A stretch of 64,000 nt of DNA from Cellulomonas sp. JH27-2 (GTDB lineage Bacteria > Actinomycetota > Actinomycetes > Actinomycetales > Cellulomonadaceae), in contig NZ_JACYFR010000003.1 in assembly GCF_014837175.1 (NCBI RefSeq), positions 372,001-436,000 of the forward strand, given 5' to 3'. Below, in pieces: positions 54,355 through 63,652 of the stretch (positions within the stretch are counted from its first letter, which is position 1; each line of letters opens with the position of its first letter). Position numbers and translations under genes: made by a program. The notes beneath the pieces were generated by a model. That model searched no databases, was not told the origin of the DNA, and saw nothing but the letters and a program-made list of their open reading frames with translations.

Positions 54355-54972
54355 TCAGGGCCGCACCAGGTCGACGATCTGCTGCACGGCCGGGCGCAGC
54401 TGCGCGAAGGCACGCGCGTAGACGCCCGCGCTCTGGCGGTACGGGTCGACGACGTCGTCGTCCTCCGGCTTGGCCGGGCGCACGGTGCCGCGCCGCGCCG
54501 GAGCGAGCGCGACGAGCGCCGCGAGCCGGTCGGCCGTGGTGGCGCCGGCGCCGGGCAGGTCGGACGGCTCGACGGTCCCGGCCAGGCGCGCCAGCTCGCG
54601 GAGCGTGAACGTGCGGCGCACGGCCGCGGGGACCAGCTCGACGACAGCTGTGCGGTGCCGCCGGGTCGCGGCCAGCACCAGGTCGGCGTCGGCGATCAGC
54701 TGCGGCGTCAGCTGGCGGGCCGTGAAGCCGCTCGGGTCGGCGCCGGCGTCGGCGACCAGTCGCGCCATCTCCTCGGTCATCGGCGCTCCGGCGACCGCAC
54801 CCGCCCCGGCCGACGCCACCTCGATCGCGGGCGCGAGACCCCCGACGGACTGCCCGCGGTACGTGGCCCCCAGTCCCGCCGCCAGCAGGCGCTCCACCGC
54901 CGGCGAGCGGCAGATGTTGCCCGTGCACACGACGAGCACGCGCAGGGGAGCGGGGGTGGCCATGGGGGTCAT
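54355..54972 (-). CDS. Low-molecular-weight protein-tyrosine phosphatase
   Basis: This 205-residue phosphatase has the P-loop VVCTGNICRSPAVE near the N-terminus with catalytic Cys and Arg, and a general-acid Asp in VVDPYRQS near the end. ATG 54972 (MTPMATP) is used; ATG 54963 is an alternative. In actinobacteria such enzymes often act on tyrosine kinases of exopolysaccharide export, on protein-arginine phosphate, or on host proteins; the target here is unknown. Confidence 0.92.
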   Translation of the reverse strand: MTPMATPAPLRVLVVCTGNICRSPAVERLLAAGLGATYRGQSVGGLAPAIEVASAGAGAVAGAPMTEEMARLVADAGADPSGFTARQLTPQLIADADLVLAATRRHRTAVVELVPAAVRRTFTLRELARLAGTVEPSDLPGAGATTADRLAALVALAPARRGTVRPAKPEDDDVVDPYRQSAGVYARAFAQLRPAVQQIVDLVRP

Positions 54973-55052
54973 TGTGCCGAAGCCGTAGGTCGGCCGCGGG
55001 CGGGCGACCCGATCGGGGGACCGCACGGGGGCAGGTGTCACCCGTCCGCGAC

Positions 55053-55120
55053 GTGGCAGGCCGATCGTGTGGTGATCGACACCCGGACCGGGCTACACAG
55101 TCCGATCACCCGCCTGCCAC
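55053..55120 (+). promoter_or_regulatory. Nested inverted repeats upstream of the purine permease
   Basis: The outer arms are GTGGCAGG (55053-55060) and CCTGCCAC (55113-55120). The inner arms are GTGATCG (55072-55078) and CGATCAC (55103-55109). All pairs are perfect and the structure ends 9 bases before the permease ATG, with no ribosome-binding site between. It may be a structured leader or a double operator. It lacks the conserved core of purine riboswitches. Confidence 0.5.
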
Positions 55121-55129
55121 ACTTCGCCC

Positions 55130-56608
55130 ATGGCTTCGACCTCGAAGGTGCCCCCCGAACCCGCGCGCGAATCGCGCCCCACCAACGGCCTGGACCGCTT
55201 CTTCAAGATCACCGAGCGCGGCTCGACGGTCGGTACGGAGATCCGCGGCGGGCTCGTCACGTTCTTCACGATGAGCTACATCATCGTGCTCAACCCGATC
55301 ATCCTGAGCGGCAAGGACGGCACAGGCGACATCCTGGCGCCGCAGCCGACGATCGCCGCAACGACCGCCCTGGTCGCAGGCGTCCTGACCATCCTCATGG
55401 GCATGGTCGCGAACTTCCCGCTCGCGCTCGCGGCCGGCCTCGGCATCAACGCCGTCGTCGCGTTCTCGATCGCCGCGCTTCCGGACATGACGTGGGCCGA
55501 CGCCATGGGCATCGTGGTCATGGAGGGCGTCATCATCCTGATCCTGGTGCTCACCGGGTTCCGGCAGGCCGTGTTCAACGCGGTCCCGGTGTGGCTGAAG
55601 ACGGCGATCTCGGTCGGCATCGGCCTCTTCATCGCCTTCATCGGCCTGGTCGACTCCGGCTTCATCCGCAGCACCGGCGCGGACAGCCCGCCCGTCCAGC
55701 TCGGCCCCGACGGGTCCATCTCGACCTGGCCGCTGCTCGTGTTCGTCGTCGGCCTGGTCCTGATGGTCATCCTCATGGCCAAGAAGGTCCGCGGCGCCAT
55801 CCTCATCTCGATCGTCGCGACGACCATCGTGGGGATCATCGTCGAGCAGATCGCGAAGGTCGGCGGCTCGTTCAACGCGGACGGCTCGCCGAACGCTGGC
55901 GGCTTCCGGCTCAACGTGCCCGACTGGCCCAGCAAGATCGTCGACACCCCCGACTTCAGCGTGCTCGGCCACTTCTCCCTGCTGGGCTCGTTCCGGACGC
56001 TCGGGATCGTCGCCGTCGTCCTGCTCGTCTTCTCGCTGCTGCTGGCGGACTTCTTCGACACGATGGGCACGATGGTCGCCGTCGGCTCCGAGGCCGGCCT
56101 GCTCGACGAGAAGGGCAACCCGCCCCGCACGCAGCAGATCCTGATCGTCGACTCGGTGGCCGCCGCGGCCGGTGGTGCCGCGGGCATCTCCAGCAACACG
56201 AGCTACATCGAGTCGGCTGCGGGCGTCGGTGAGGGGGCGCGCACCGGCCTGGCGTCCGTCGTGACGGGCATCGCCTTCCTGCTCGCGACGTTCCTGGCGC
56301 CGCTCGTCGCGATCATCCCGTCGGAGGCGGCCGCCCCGGCGCTCGTCGTCGTCGGTTACCTCATGGTCACGCAGGTCTCCGGCATCGACTGGAAGAGCTA
56401 CGAGATCGCCGTGCCGGCGTTCTTCACGATCGTGCTCATGCCGTTCACGTACTCGATCACCGCGGGCATCGGCGCGGGCGTGATCTTCTACGTGATCCTG
56501 CAGGTGGTCGTGGGCAAGGCGCGCAAGCTGCACCCCCTCATGTGGCTCATCGCCGTCATGTTCGTCCTGTACTTCATCCGCGGGCCGCTCAACACCTGGC
56601 TCACCTGA
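55130..56608 (+). CDS. NCS2-family purine permease (AzgA-like)
   Basis: This 492-residue membrane protein has about 12 hydrophobic segments. Family marks are FFTMSYIIVLNPIIL, FPLALAAGLGINAVVAF, LADFFDTMGTMVAVG and ISSNTSYIESAAGVGEGARTG (shown in part). These fit the AzgA/PbuG group, which takes up adenine, guanine or hypoxanthine with protons. The precise purine cannot be told. A strong terminator follows. Confidence 0.92.
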   Translation: MASTSKVPPEPARESRPTNGLDRFFKITERGSTVGTEIRGGLVTFFTMSYIIVLNPIILSGKDGTGDILAPQPTIAATTALVAGVLTILMGMVANFPLALAAGLGINAVVAFSIAALPDMTWADAMGIVVMEGVIILILVLTGFRQAVFNAVPVWLKTAISVGIGLFIAFIGLVDSGFIRSTGADSPPVQLGPDGSISTWPLLVFVVGLVLMVILMAKKVRGAILISIVATTIVGIIVEQIAKVGGSFNADGSPNAGGFRLNVPDWPSKIVDTPDFSVLGHFSLLGSFRTLGIVAVVLLVFSLLLADFFDTMGTMVAVGSEAGLLDEKGNPPRTQQILIVDSVAAAAGGAAGISSNTSYIESAAGVGEGARTGLASVVTGIAFLLATFLAPLVAIIPSEAAAPALVVVGYLMVTQVSGIDWKSYEIAVPAFFTIVLMPFTYSITAGIGAGVIFYVILQVVVGKARKLHPLMWLIAVMFVLYFIRGPLNTWLT

Positions 56609-56620
56609 CGTACCCGACTG

Positions 56621-56662
56621 CGCAGGGCCGGATCCACCCGCTCGGGAGGGTCCGGCCCTGCG
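56621..56662 (+). terminator. Hairpin terminator after the purine permease
   Basis: A 12-bp perfect stem (56621-56632 with 56651-56662, CGCAGGGCCGGA and its complement) extends inward by three more pairs. It starts 12 bases after the permease stop. Confidence 0.85.
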
Positions 56663-56705
56663 TCGTCCCCCGATAGGCTCGTCGTCCCGACCGACTGGAG
56701 GAACC

Positions 56706-58028
56706 GTGCGGATCAGCGTCATCGGCTGTGGCTACCTGGGAGCGGTGCACGCGGCCGCCATGGCGTCGCTGGGGCACGAGGTCGTCGGTATCGACGTCGA
56801 CGAGGCGAAGGTCGAGGCACTGCGCTCGGCGAAGGCGCCGTTCTTCGAGCCGGGGCTGCCGGAGCTGCTGTCGTCGGCCTCCGCGACGGGGCGGCTGAGC
56901 TTCAGCACCGACATGGCCGACGCCGCGGGCGCGACCGTCCACTTCCTGTGCGTCGGGACGCCGCAGAAGCGCGGCGAGTTCCGCGCCGACCTCGCGTACG
57001 TCGAGGCCGCCTTCACCGCGCTGCTGCCGCACCTGCGCCCCGGCGACGTGGTGGCCGGCAAGTCGACCGTGCCCGTCGGTACGGCCGAGGACCTGGCCGA
57101 GCGCCTCGCCGGCACGGGGGCGAGCCTGGTGTGGAACCCCGAGTTCCTGCGCGAGGGCTTCGCGGTGCAGGACACGCTGCACCCGGACCGGCTGGTCTAC
57201 GGGCTGGAGTCGGCCGACGGCGAGCCCACGGTCGACGGCGCGCGCGCCCGGGCCCTGCTCGACGAGGTCTACGCCGAGCCGCTGTCCGAGGGCATCCCGC
57301 TCGTCGTGACGGACTACGCGACCGCCCAGCTCGTCAAGGTGGCCGCCAACTCGTTCCTCGCCACCAAGATCTCCTTCATCAACGCGATGGCCGAGCTGTG
57401 CGAGGCGACCGGCGCCGACGTCACCAGGCTGGCCGACGCGATCGGCTACGACGCGCGCATCGGCCGCCGCTTCCTCAACGCCGGACTCGGCTTCGGCGGT
57501 GGCTGCCTGCCCAAGGACATCCGCGCCTTCATGGCGCGCGCCGGCGAGCTGGGCGTGAGTGATGCGCTCGGCTTCCTCAAGGAGGTCGACTCCGTCAACA
57601 TGCGCCGCCGGGTCCGCGTCGTCGACCTGGCGCGCGAGGTGTGCGACGGCTCGATCGTCGGGCGCCGCGTGGCCGTGCTGGGCGCGGCGTTCAAGCCCAA
57701 CTCCGACGACGTGCGCGACTCGCCGGCCCTGTCCGTGGCCGCGCAGATGCAGCTCCAGGGCGCCCACGTCACGGTGACCGACCCCGAAGCCGTCGCGAAC
57801 GCCGCCGCCAAGTGGCCCGACCTGCGTTTCGCCGCGTCCCCGCTCGAGGCCGCCCGCGACGCCGACGTCGTCCTGCTCGCCACCGAGTGGGACGAGTACC
57901 GCGCGCTCGACCCCGACGCGCTCGCCGGCGTCGTCGCGCACAAGCGCATCCTCGACGGCCGCAACGTCCTGGACCCGGTCCGGTGGCGCGCGGCGGGCTG
58001 GACGTACCGAGCCCTGGGCCGCCCGTAA
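56706..58028 (+). CDS. ugd: UDP-glucose 6-dehydrogenase
   Basis: This 440-residue enzyme oxidises UDP-glucose to UDP-glucuronate with NAD. It has a Rossmann start ISVIGCGYLGAVHAAAMA, the substrate motif NPEFLREGFAVQD, the catalytic Cys in GFGGGCLPKD, and a second Rossmann half (VAVLGAAFKPNSDDVRDSPA). The start is GTG 56706 with GGAGG 5-6 bases upstream. UDP-glucuronate feeds exopolysaccharide or wall glycan synthesis, which fits the surface genes downstream. Confidence 0.95.
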   Translation: MRISVIGCGYLGAVHAAAMASLGHEVVGIDVDEAKVEALRSAKAPFFEPGLPELLSSASATGRLSFSTDMADAAGATVHFLCVGTPQKRGEFRADLAYVEAAFTALLPHLRPGDVVAGKSTVPVGTAEDLAERLAGTGASLVWNPEFLREGFAVQDTLHPDRLVYGLESADGEPTVDGARARALLDEVYAEPLSEGIPLVVTDYATAQLVKVAANSFLATKISFINAMAELCEATGADVTRLADAIGYDARIGRRFLNAGLGFGGGCLPKDIRAFMARAGELGVSDALGFLKEVDSVNMRRRVRVVDLAREVCDGSIVGRRVAVLGAAFKPNSDDVRDSPALSVAAQMQLQGAHVTVTDPEAVANAAAKWPDLRFAASPLEAARDADVVLLATEWDEYRALDPDALAGVVAHKRILDGRNVLDPVRWRAAGWTYRALGRP

Positions 58029-58035
58029 CCCGCGC

Positions 58036-58053
58036 GACCGCGGGTGCGCGGTC
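58036..58053 (+). terminator. Small hairpin after ugd
   Basis: GACCGCG (58036-58042) and CGCGGTC (58047-58053) pair perfectly around GGTG, 7 bases after the ugd stop. More GACCGCGGGTG-like repeats follow to about 58115. Confidence 0.45.
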
Positions 58054-58214
58054 CCGACCGCGGGTGGTGGGCGACCCGCGCTCGCGCCGTTCCACCCGCG
58101 GTGGCTGGCGAGGTGCGCTGGCGAACGCCTGTCCGAGGGTGTCCAGAGCGTGAGACGTCCGGACGGCCGCGGGTGAATGTTGACCCGGCGAACCGTGCCA
58201 GGTCGGACGGATGG

Positions 58215-58226
58215 GTTCGGCCGAAC
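58215..58226. promoter_or_regulatory. GTTCGGCCGAAC palindrome upstream of the secreted Ig-repeat gene
   Basis: A perfect 12-base palindrome stands 89 bases before the secreted protein start, in a 286-base space without genes. It is a candidate operator. The half-sites are in the opposite orientation to a LexA box. Confidence 0.35.
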
Positions 58227-58314
58227 GGGTGACGTGTCATCTGGCGTGCGTCGGCTCGGAGGATCCTCGCGCGTGCGGGGTCGGATGCCCTGCGGTCCCC
58301 ACCGGAGGAGCATG

Positions 58315-59904
58315 ATGAACGTCACCCGCACACGTCGCCGGGCGCTGGTCGCCACGACGGCGACCCTGGCGCTGTCCGCGACCGCCCTGCTCGGGGCCGT
58401 CGCGCCGGCCTCGGCCGTCGACCCCGCCATCGTCGGCACGGTCACGGCGCCTGCGGGCGTCGACATCTCGGGCACGATGGTCGTGGCGTTCCTGCCCGAT
58501 GAGCACGGCTTCGCCCCGAAGGGCGTCTCGCCGGTCCAGCCTGACGGTTCGTTCGCGATCACAGGCATCACGCCAGACGTGGGCTACCAGGTGTTCGTCA
58601 TGAACAACGGCTTCAACCCCGGCGCGATCGCCACGGGGTACTACAAGGCTGGGGCGACCGAGGTCGCTCTCCCGTCTGCGGCGACGCTGGTCCACGCCGG
58701 TGCTGCGCCGATCACGGTGAAGGCAGTCGGGTCCACCTCAATCTCCGGTGGCATCGTCCCTCCGGCGGAGGGCGAGGAGTACTCCTGGGAGCCGGCGGAC
58801 CCCGTCGTCTACCTGCTGGACCCTGAGCTCGGCCGGCCCGCGGGCGCGGGGGAGCTTGCGTTCGACGACCTCGTCACCTACTCGGCGTCCGGCGCGTTGC
58901 CCGGTGCGAGTTACGACGTGGCTATCCCGACCAACGACGACTTCACCGAGTTCGCGTACCACGCCGGTCAGGGCTTCGCGATGGCCACGCTGCATTCCGG
59001 GTCCGTCCGCGTCAAGGCGGGCACGACCGGCCTGAAGAGCTTCGTCTCCGGCCCGACCGCCAAGAACGCCGCCACGGTGAGCGGGACCGCGAAGGTGGGC
59101 TCCAAGCTCACCGCCGGTGCCGTGAGCTGGTCGGCGACGAGCACCTCGTCGTACCAGTGGCTGCGCAACGGCGTGGCGATCAGCGGGGCGACGTCGTCGT
59201 CGTACACGCAGGTCGCGGCAGACCTCGGCAAGAAGGTCTCCGTCCGCGTGACGGCGCACCCGTCCAGCCCCACGCTCGGCCTCGTCGCAGTGACCTCGGC
59301 GCAGACGGCCACCGTCGCCGCCGGGCCGTCGGCGTCGGTGAAGTCGGCACCGAAGATCTCGGGCACCGTGGCCGTCGGCCACACGCTCAAGACGTCGGCA
59401 GGTTCGTGGTCGCTGCCGGGCGTCTCGGCGAGCTACCAGTGGCTGCGCGGCGGCAAGGCGATCGCGGGTGCGACGTCGTCGTCCTACACGGTCTCGACGA
59501 AGGACGTGGGCGCGAAGCTGTCGGTCCGCGTGACCGCGAAGGTGGCGGGTCACCTCTCGGCGTCGGCGACGTCGGCCTCCACGAAGACGGTCGCGAAGGT
59601 CAAGCCGTCGGTGTCGGCGAAGCTGTCGAAGTCGTCGGCGAAGCGGACCTCGACGGTCAAGGTGACGGTCATCGTGAAGGCGACGGGCGTCTCCAAGCCC
59701 ACCGGCAAGGTGACCGTGAAGGTCGGCTCGAAGACCGTCACCAAGACGGTGTCGTCGTCGGCCAAGGGCAAGGTCGTCGTGACGCTGCCGAAGCAGGCGA
59801 AGAAGGGCACCTACAAGGTGTCGGTCACGTACACGCCGTCGGGTTCGACGGCCAAGGTCGTGACGAAGGGGTCGGCGAGCTCGCACAAGCTCACGCTGTC
59901 CTGA
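58315..59904 (+). CDS. Secreted protein with two Ig-like repeats and a basic tail
   Basis: This 529-residue protein has a signal peptide (residues 1-34, ending APASA) and an N-terminal region of about 200 residues with carboxypeptidase-regulatory-like folds (GSFAITGITPDVGYQVFV). Two repeats follow with the same core: SYQWLRNGVAISGATSSSYT and SYQWLRGGKAIAGATSSSYT. The C-terminal Ig-like domain is Lys/Ser/Thr-rich (GKVTVKVGSKTVTKTV). No sorting signal is present, so it is released or held by its basic tail. ATG 58315 is used (GGAGG 6 bases upstream); ATG 58312 is next to it. Confidence 0.85.
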   Translation: MNVTRTRRRALVATTATLALSATALLGAVAPASAVDPAIVGTVTAPAGVDISGTMVVAFLPDEHGFAPKGVSPVQPDGSFAITGITPDVGYQVFVMNNGFNPGAIATGYYKAGATEVALPSAATLVHAGAAPITVKAVGSTSISGGIVPPAEGEEYSWEPADPVVYLLDPELGRPAGAGELAFDDLVTYSASGALPGASYDVAIPTNDDFTEFAYHAGQGFAMATLHSGSVRVKAGTTGLKSFVSGPTAKNAATVSGTAKVGSKLTAGAVSWSATSTSSYQWLRNGVAISGATSSSYTQVAADLGKKVSVRVTAHPSSPTLGLVAVTSAQTATVAAGPSASVKSAPKISGTVAVGHTLKTSAGSWSLPGVSASYQWLRGGKAIAGATSSSYTVSTKDVGAKLSVRVTAKVAGHLSASATSASTKTVAKVKPSVSAKLSKSSAKRTSTVKVTVIVKATGVSKPTGKVTVKVGSKTVTKTVSSSAKGKVVVTLPKQAKKGTYKVSVTYTPSGSTAKVVTKGSASSHKLTLS

Positions 59905-59911
59905 TCTGACG

Positions 59912-59952
59912 GACGAGGCCCCGGCGACCAGCACGGTCGCCGGGGCCTCGTC
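59912..59952 (+). terminator. Very strong hairpin terminator after the Ig-repeat gene
   Basis: A perfect 18-bp stem (59912-59929 with 59935-59952) with loop AGCAC starts 7 bases after the stop codon and ends before the MarR promoter. Confidence 0.92.
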
Positions 59953-59973
59953 GTTCGCTGAGGCCGTTTCTCC

Positions 59974-60001
59974 TTACCCAAGGTAATGAGTTAAGGTAAC
60001 T
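59974..60001 (+). promoter_or_regulatory. MarR-type operator and leaderless promoter
   Basis: Two adjacent palindromes, TTACC-CAA-GGTAA (59974-59986) and AGTTA-AGG-TAACT (59989-60001), share the repeat AAGGTAA. The second contains the -10 TAAGGT (59992-59997), which ends 7 bases before ATG 60005. Binding here would block the promoter, so autorepression by the encoded MarR protein is likely. Confidence 0.65.
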
Positions 60002-60004
60002 GTC

Positions 60005-60433
60005 ATGCCCAACGATCCCGCCCCCGAGCTCGCGTCCGAGCTGCGCGTCGCCGTCGGGCAGGCGTCCCGCAGGATCCGCGCCCAGCGTGGCGAGGCTGGG
60101 CTGACCGACCCGCAGTTCACCGTCCTGGCCTGGCTCAACAAGAACGGCCCCATGACGCCCGGCCAGCTGGCCGAGGCCGAGCGCATCCAGCCGCCGTCCA
60201 TGACTCGAACCGTCAACTGCCTGGCTGATGACGGCCTGGTCAGCAAGGAGCCGCACCCCACTGACGGGCGGCTGGTCATGGTGAGCCTCACCGACGCCGG
60301 CCGGCACGAGGTCGTCGAGACCCGCCGCCGCCGGGCGGTCTGGCTCGACGGCGTCCTGGAGCTGATGACGCCCGACGAACGCGCCACGCTGGCCGACGCG
60401 GCCGCGCTGCTGCGCAGGATCGCGGCCTCGTGA
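60005..60433 (+). CDS. MarR-family transcriptional regulator
   Basis: This 142-residue winged-helix protein has LTDPQFTVLAWLNKNGPMTPG, the recognition helix IQPPSMTRTVNCLADDGLV, and the wing PHPTDGRLVMVSLTDAG (each shown in part). It probably represses itself and the MFS gene, whose GTG start overlaps its stop by 4 bases. Palindromes that fit MarR binding cover its promoter. The ligand is unknown. Confidence 0.92.
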   Translation: MPNDPAPELASELRVAVGQASRRIRAQRGEAGLTDPQFTVLAWLNKNGPMTPGQLAEAERIQPPSMTRTVNCLADDGLVSKEPHPTDGRLVMVSLTDAGRHEVVETRRRRAVWLDGVLELMTPDERATLADAAALLRRIAAS

Positions 60434-61758
60434 GCACGTTCGACTCCCTCAAGTTCCGCAACTACCGGCTGTGGTTCGCGGGTGCCCTCGTCGCGAACGT
60501 CGGCACGTGGATGCAGCGCGTCGCGCAGGACTGGCTGGTCCTGACGCAGCTGTCCGACGAGTCCGGCGTCGCGGTCGGCATCACCACGGCGCTGCAGTTC
60601 GCGCCCGTGCTGCTGCTGTCCGCGTACGCCGGCCTCCTCGCCGACCGTGTCGACCGCCGCAAGCTGCTGATGATCACCCAGGCCGCGCAGGGCGTGCTCG
60701 CGCTCGGGCTCGGCCTCCTGGTGCTGCTGGGCGACCCGCAGCTGTGGCAGGTCTACGTCTTCGCCGGGTTGCTCGGCTGCGTCTCGGCCATCGACGGCCC
60801 CGTGCGCCAGACGTTCGTCGCCGAGCTGGTGCCGGCCGGCAAGCTGTCCAACGCCGTCGGCCTGAACAGCGCGAGCTTCAACGCCGCCCGGCTCATCGGC
60901 CCCGGCATCGCCGGCCTGGCGATCGCCGGCGTCGGCACGGGCTGGGTGTTCGTCATCAACGCGGCCACGTTCGCGGCGACCATCTTCTCCCTCACGCAGA
61001 TGCGCGTCTCGGAGCTGCACAGGATGCCGAACGCGCCGCGCAGCAAGGGCCAGATCCGCGAGGGCATCGCCTACGTCCGGGGCCGCAGCGACATCATCGT
61101 CATCATGGTCGTCATCGGGGTGGTCTCGACCTTCGGCCTCAACTTCCAGCTCACCAGCGCCATGATGGCGCGCACCGAGTTCGGCAAGGGGGCCGGGCAG
61201 TACGGGATCCTCGGGTCGGTGCTCGCGATCGGCTCGCTCACCGGTGCCCTGCTCGCCGCGCGCCGTGACCGGCCGCGCGTGCGCCTCGTGATCGGGGCCG
61301 CCTTCGGCTTCGGCGTCGCGACCGGCGTCATGGCACTCATGCCGACCTATCCGTCATACGCGATCGCGAGCATCCCCGTCGGCCTCGCGTCGCTCACCAT
61401 GATGACTGCGGCGAACGCGACCATCCAGATGAGCGTCGAGCCGGCCATGCGAGGCCGCGTCATGTCGCTGTACATGGTGGTCTTCCTCGGGGCGACGCCC
61501 ATCGGCTCACCCATCGTCGGCTGGATCGGCCAGCAGTTCGGCCCGCGCTGGGCCATCGGCATCGGCTCGATCACCGCGCTGCTCGTCTCCGCCGGGGCCG
61601 CCCTGTGGGCGCGGCGCGCCTGGAACCTGCGCGTCCGCTATCACCTGCGCAGCCCGCACCTCGACGTCGCCTACCTGCCCGTCCGTGCGAGGCGCGACGA
61701 GGCGGCGGTCGCGCAGGTGGGTGCCCGCGAGCTGGCCGACGAGCAGAGCGCGGCCTGA
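60430..61758 (+). CDS. MFS exporter (enterobactin-exporter-like group)
   Basis: This 442-residue transporter has about 12 hydrophobic segments. It starts with FRNYRLWFAGALVANVGTWMQ, typical of the MFS_3 group. Motif A is AGLLADRVDRRKLL, and the second half has RGRVMSLYMVVFLGATPIGS. The C-terminal tail of about 40 residues is charged. Start GTG 60430 overlaps marR (GTGA). The pair forms a classic regulator-efflux unit; the substrate is probably a drug or small metabolite. Confidence 0.9.
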   Translation: MSTFDSLKFRNYRLWFAGALVANVGTWMQRVAQDWLVLTQLSDESGVAVGITTALQFAPVLLLSAYAGLLADRVDRRKLLMITQAAQGVLALGLGLLVLLGDPQLWQVYVFAGLLGCVSAIDGPVRQTFVAELVPAGKLSNAVGLNSASFNAARLIGPGIAGLAIAGVGTGWVFVINAATFAATIFSLTQMRVSELHRMPNAPRSKGQIREGIAYVRGRSDIIVIMVVIGVVSTFGLNFQLTSAMMARTEFGKGAGQYGILGSVLAIGSLTGALLAARRDRPRVRLVIGAAFGFGVATGVMALMPTYPSYAIASIPVGLASLTMMTAANATIQMSVEPAMRGRVMSLYMVVFLGATPIGSPIVGWIGQQFGPRWAIGIGSITALLVSAGAALWARRAWNLRVRYHLRSPHLDVAYLPVRARRDEAAVAQVGARELADEQSAA

Positions 61759-61825
61759 CGCGGCGGTCGGGTGAATCCTCGGCTCGGCCGGCTGTACGCG
61801 GTGTCCGGTATGTGACGATCGACCG

Positions 61826-63652
61826 GTGAGCACGCAGGTGGGCGGCCCGACGGGCGCGGGGGCGACGGACGCGCAGCCGCCGGACGCGCCGACGACCGGG
61901 CGCCGGCCGCGCCGGCTCGGGCGCCGGGTCGCGCTCGTCGCGGTGCTCGTGGCGCTCGCCGCCGCGTGGGTCGCGTTCCGCGCCGTGCAGGCCGCCGGCG
62001 CGCTGATGGACGCGCGGGACGTGGTGACCACGGTCGACGGGGTCGTCGGCGGTGTTGCGCTCGACGACGCCGACGTCGCCGCCCTGACCGCCGCCGTCCC
62101 GCAGGCGCAGGACGCGACGGAGCGGGCGCGGCGTGCCGCGTCGGACCCCGTGTGGCGCGTCGCCGAGCACGTGCCGTGGGTGGGGCGGCAGCTCCACGCG
62201 GTGCGCACCGTGTCGACGTCGCTCGACGACGTCACGCACGACGCGATGCCCGCGGTCGTCGAGATCGGCAACCTGCTGGGCTCCGGCGACCTGCGGCGCG
62301 ACGACGGCTCGATCGACGTCCAGGCCCTCGCGGCCGCCGCCCCCAAGCTCACGGCGGCGGCGGCCGTCGCCGCGCGGGCGGACCGCGAGGTCGCGGGCAT
62401 CGACACCGTGACGCTCGCCGGCCCGCTCGTCGACCCCGTCCGGACGACGTCGGACGGCCTCGACCGGATCTCCGGCACCCTGACGGGCGTGAGCCGGGCG
62501 GCCGCCCTCGTGCCGCCCATGCTCGGAGCGGACGGCAAGCGCACCTACCTGGTGCTGGCCCTGAACTCCGCGGAGCTGCGCAGCGCCGGTGGCATCGTCG
62601 GGAGCATCCTGCAGGTCACGGCCGACGACGGGCACCTGAAGCTCGGGAAGCAGGTCACGACGGCGCAGCTGGGCCGGCTCGACGAGCCCGTGGTCCCGCT
62701 GACCGACGCCGAGACCGCGCTGCACGGCACGGCGCTCGGCCGGTGGATCCAGAACGCGGCGTCGACGCCCGACTTCCCGCGGACGGCGGAGCTCATCACG
62801 GCCCGGTGGACCAAGGACGTCGGCGGCCAGGTCGACGGCGTCATCGCGACCGACCCCGTCGCGGTCAAGGACGTCCTCGAGGCGACCGGCCCGGTGAAGA
62901 CGTCGGCAGGAGCCACGCTGCGTGCCGACACGCTGCTCACCTATCTCCTGCGCGACACCTACCGCACCTCGGCGACAGGGGCGGAGGCCGACGCGGTGTT
63001 CTCCTCGGCCGCGGGAGCGGTCTTCGGCGCCCTGACCGACGGTGCCGGCTCGTCGCAGGCGCTGCTCGACGCCGTCTCGGGCGCGACCTCGCAGGGCCGG
63101 TTCCGGGTCTGGTCCGCGCACGCCGACGAGCAGGACGTGATCGCCGGTGCCCAGCTGGGCGGCGCGTTCCTGTCCGGCGACCACCCCGACGCCGTCGGCG
63201 TGTTCTTCAACGACGCGACCGAGGGCAAGCTCGACTACTACCTGCACACCGACGTCACGGTCCAGAACCTGGTGTGCACCGGTGCGGCCCCGACCGCGAC
63301 CGTGCGGGTGAGGCTCACGTACGACCCGCCGAAGAAGGTGACGGACCTGCCCGAGTACGTCGTCGGGGCGCGCGGCGACGCGATCACCCCCGGGTCGGTC
63401 GCCACCGGCGTGCTCGTGTACGCGCCCGTGGGGGCGATCCTGGACGCGCTGCGCCAGGACGGCACCCTGGTGGCGGGTGCGCAGGCCGACGAGGACGGGC
63501 GGCGGGCCGTCGTCGCGACGTCCGTGCTGGCACCGGGCGGCACGACGACCTACGAGGCGACCGTCCCGGTGCGTCACGGCGCCGTCGAGGTGTGGACGAC
63601 GCCGACGATCCACAGCGGCGGATTCGTGCGGGCGGAGTGCCCTGCCGGGTGA
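61826..63652 (+). CDS. DUF4012 domain membrane-anchored protein
   Basis: This 608-residue protein has a cytoplasmic basic start (RRPRRLGRR), one membrane segment (about 35-55, VALVAVLVALAAAWVAF) and a large external part containing DUF4012 (YLVLALNSAELRSAGGIVGS, VDGVIATDPVAVKDVLEATG). The family occurs in actinobacterial exopolysaccharide and wall clusters; its reaction is unknown. The frame starts at GTG 61826, preceded by GACGAT 6 bases upstream and no ribosome-binding site. The stop lies inside a 16-base palindrome. Confidence 0.88.
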   Translation: MSTQVGGPTGAGATDAQPPDAPTTGRRPRRLGRRVALVAVLVALAAAWVAFRAVQAAGALMDARDVVTTVDGVVGGVALDDADVAALTAAVPQAQDATERARRAASDPVWRVAEHVPWVGRQLHAVRTVSTSLDDVTHDAMPAVVEIGNLLGSGDLRRDDGSIDVQALAAAAPKLTAAAAVAARADREVAGIDTVTLAGPLVDPVRTTSDGLDRISGTLTGVSRAAALVPPMLGADGKRTYLVLALNSAELRSAGGIVGSILQVTADDGHLKLGKQVTTAQLGRLDEPVVPLTDAETALHGTALGRWIQNAASTPDFPRTAELITARWTKDVGGQVDGVIATDPVAVKDVLEATGPVKTSAGATLRADTLLTYLLRDTYRTSATGAEADAVFSSAAGAVFGALTDGAGSSQALLDAVSGATSQGRFRVWSAHADEQDVIAGAQLGGAFLSGDHPDAVGVFFNDATEGKLDYYLHTDVTVQNLVCTGAAPTATVRVRLTYDPPKKVTDLPEYVVGARGDAITPGSVATGVLVYAPVGAILDALRQDGTLVAGAQADEDGRRAVVATSVLAPGGTTTYEATVPVRHGAVEVWTTPTIHSGGFVRAECPAG

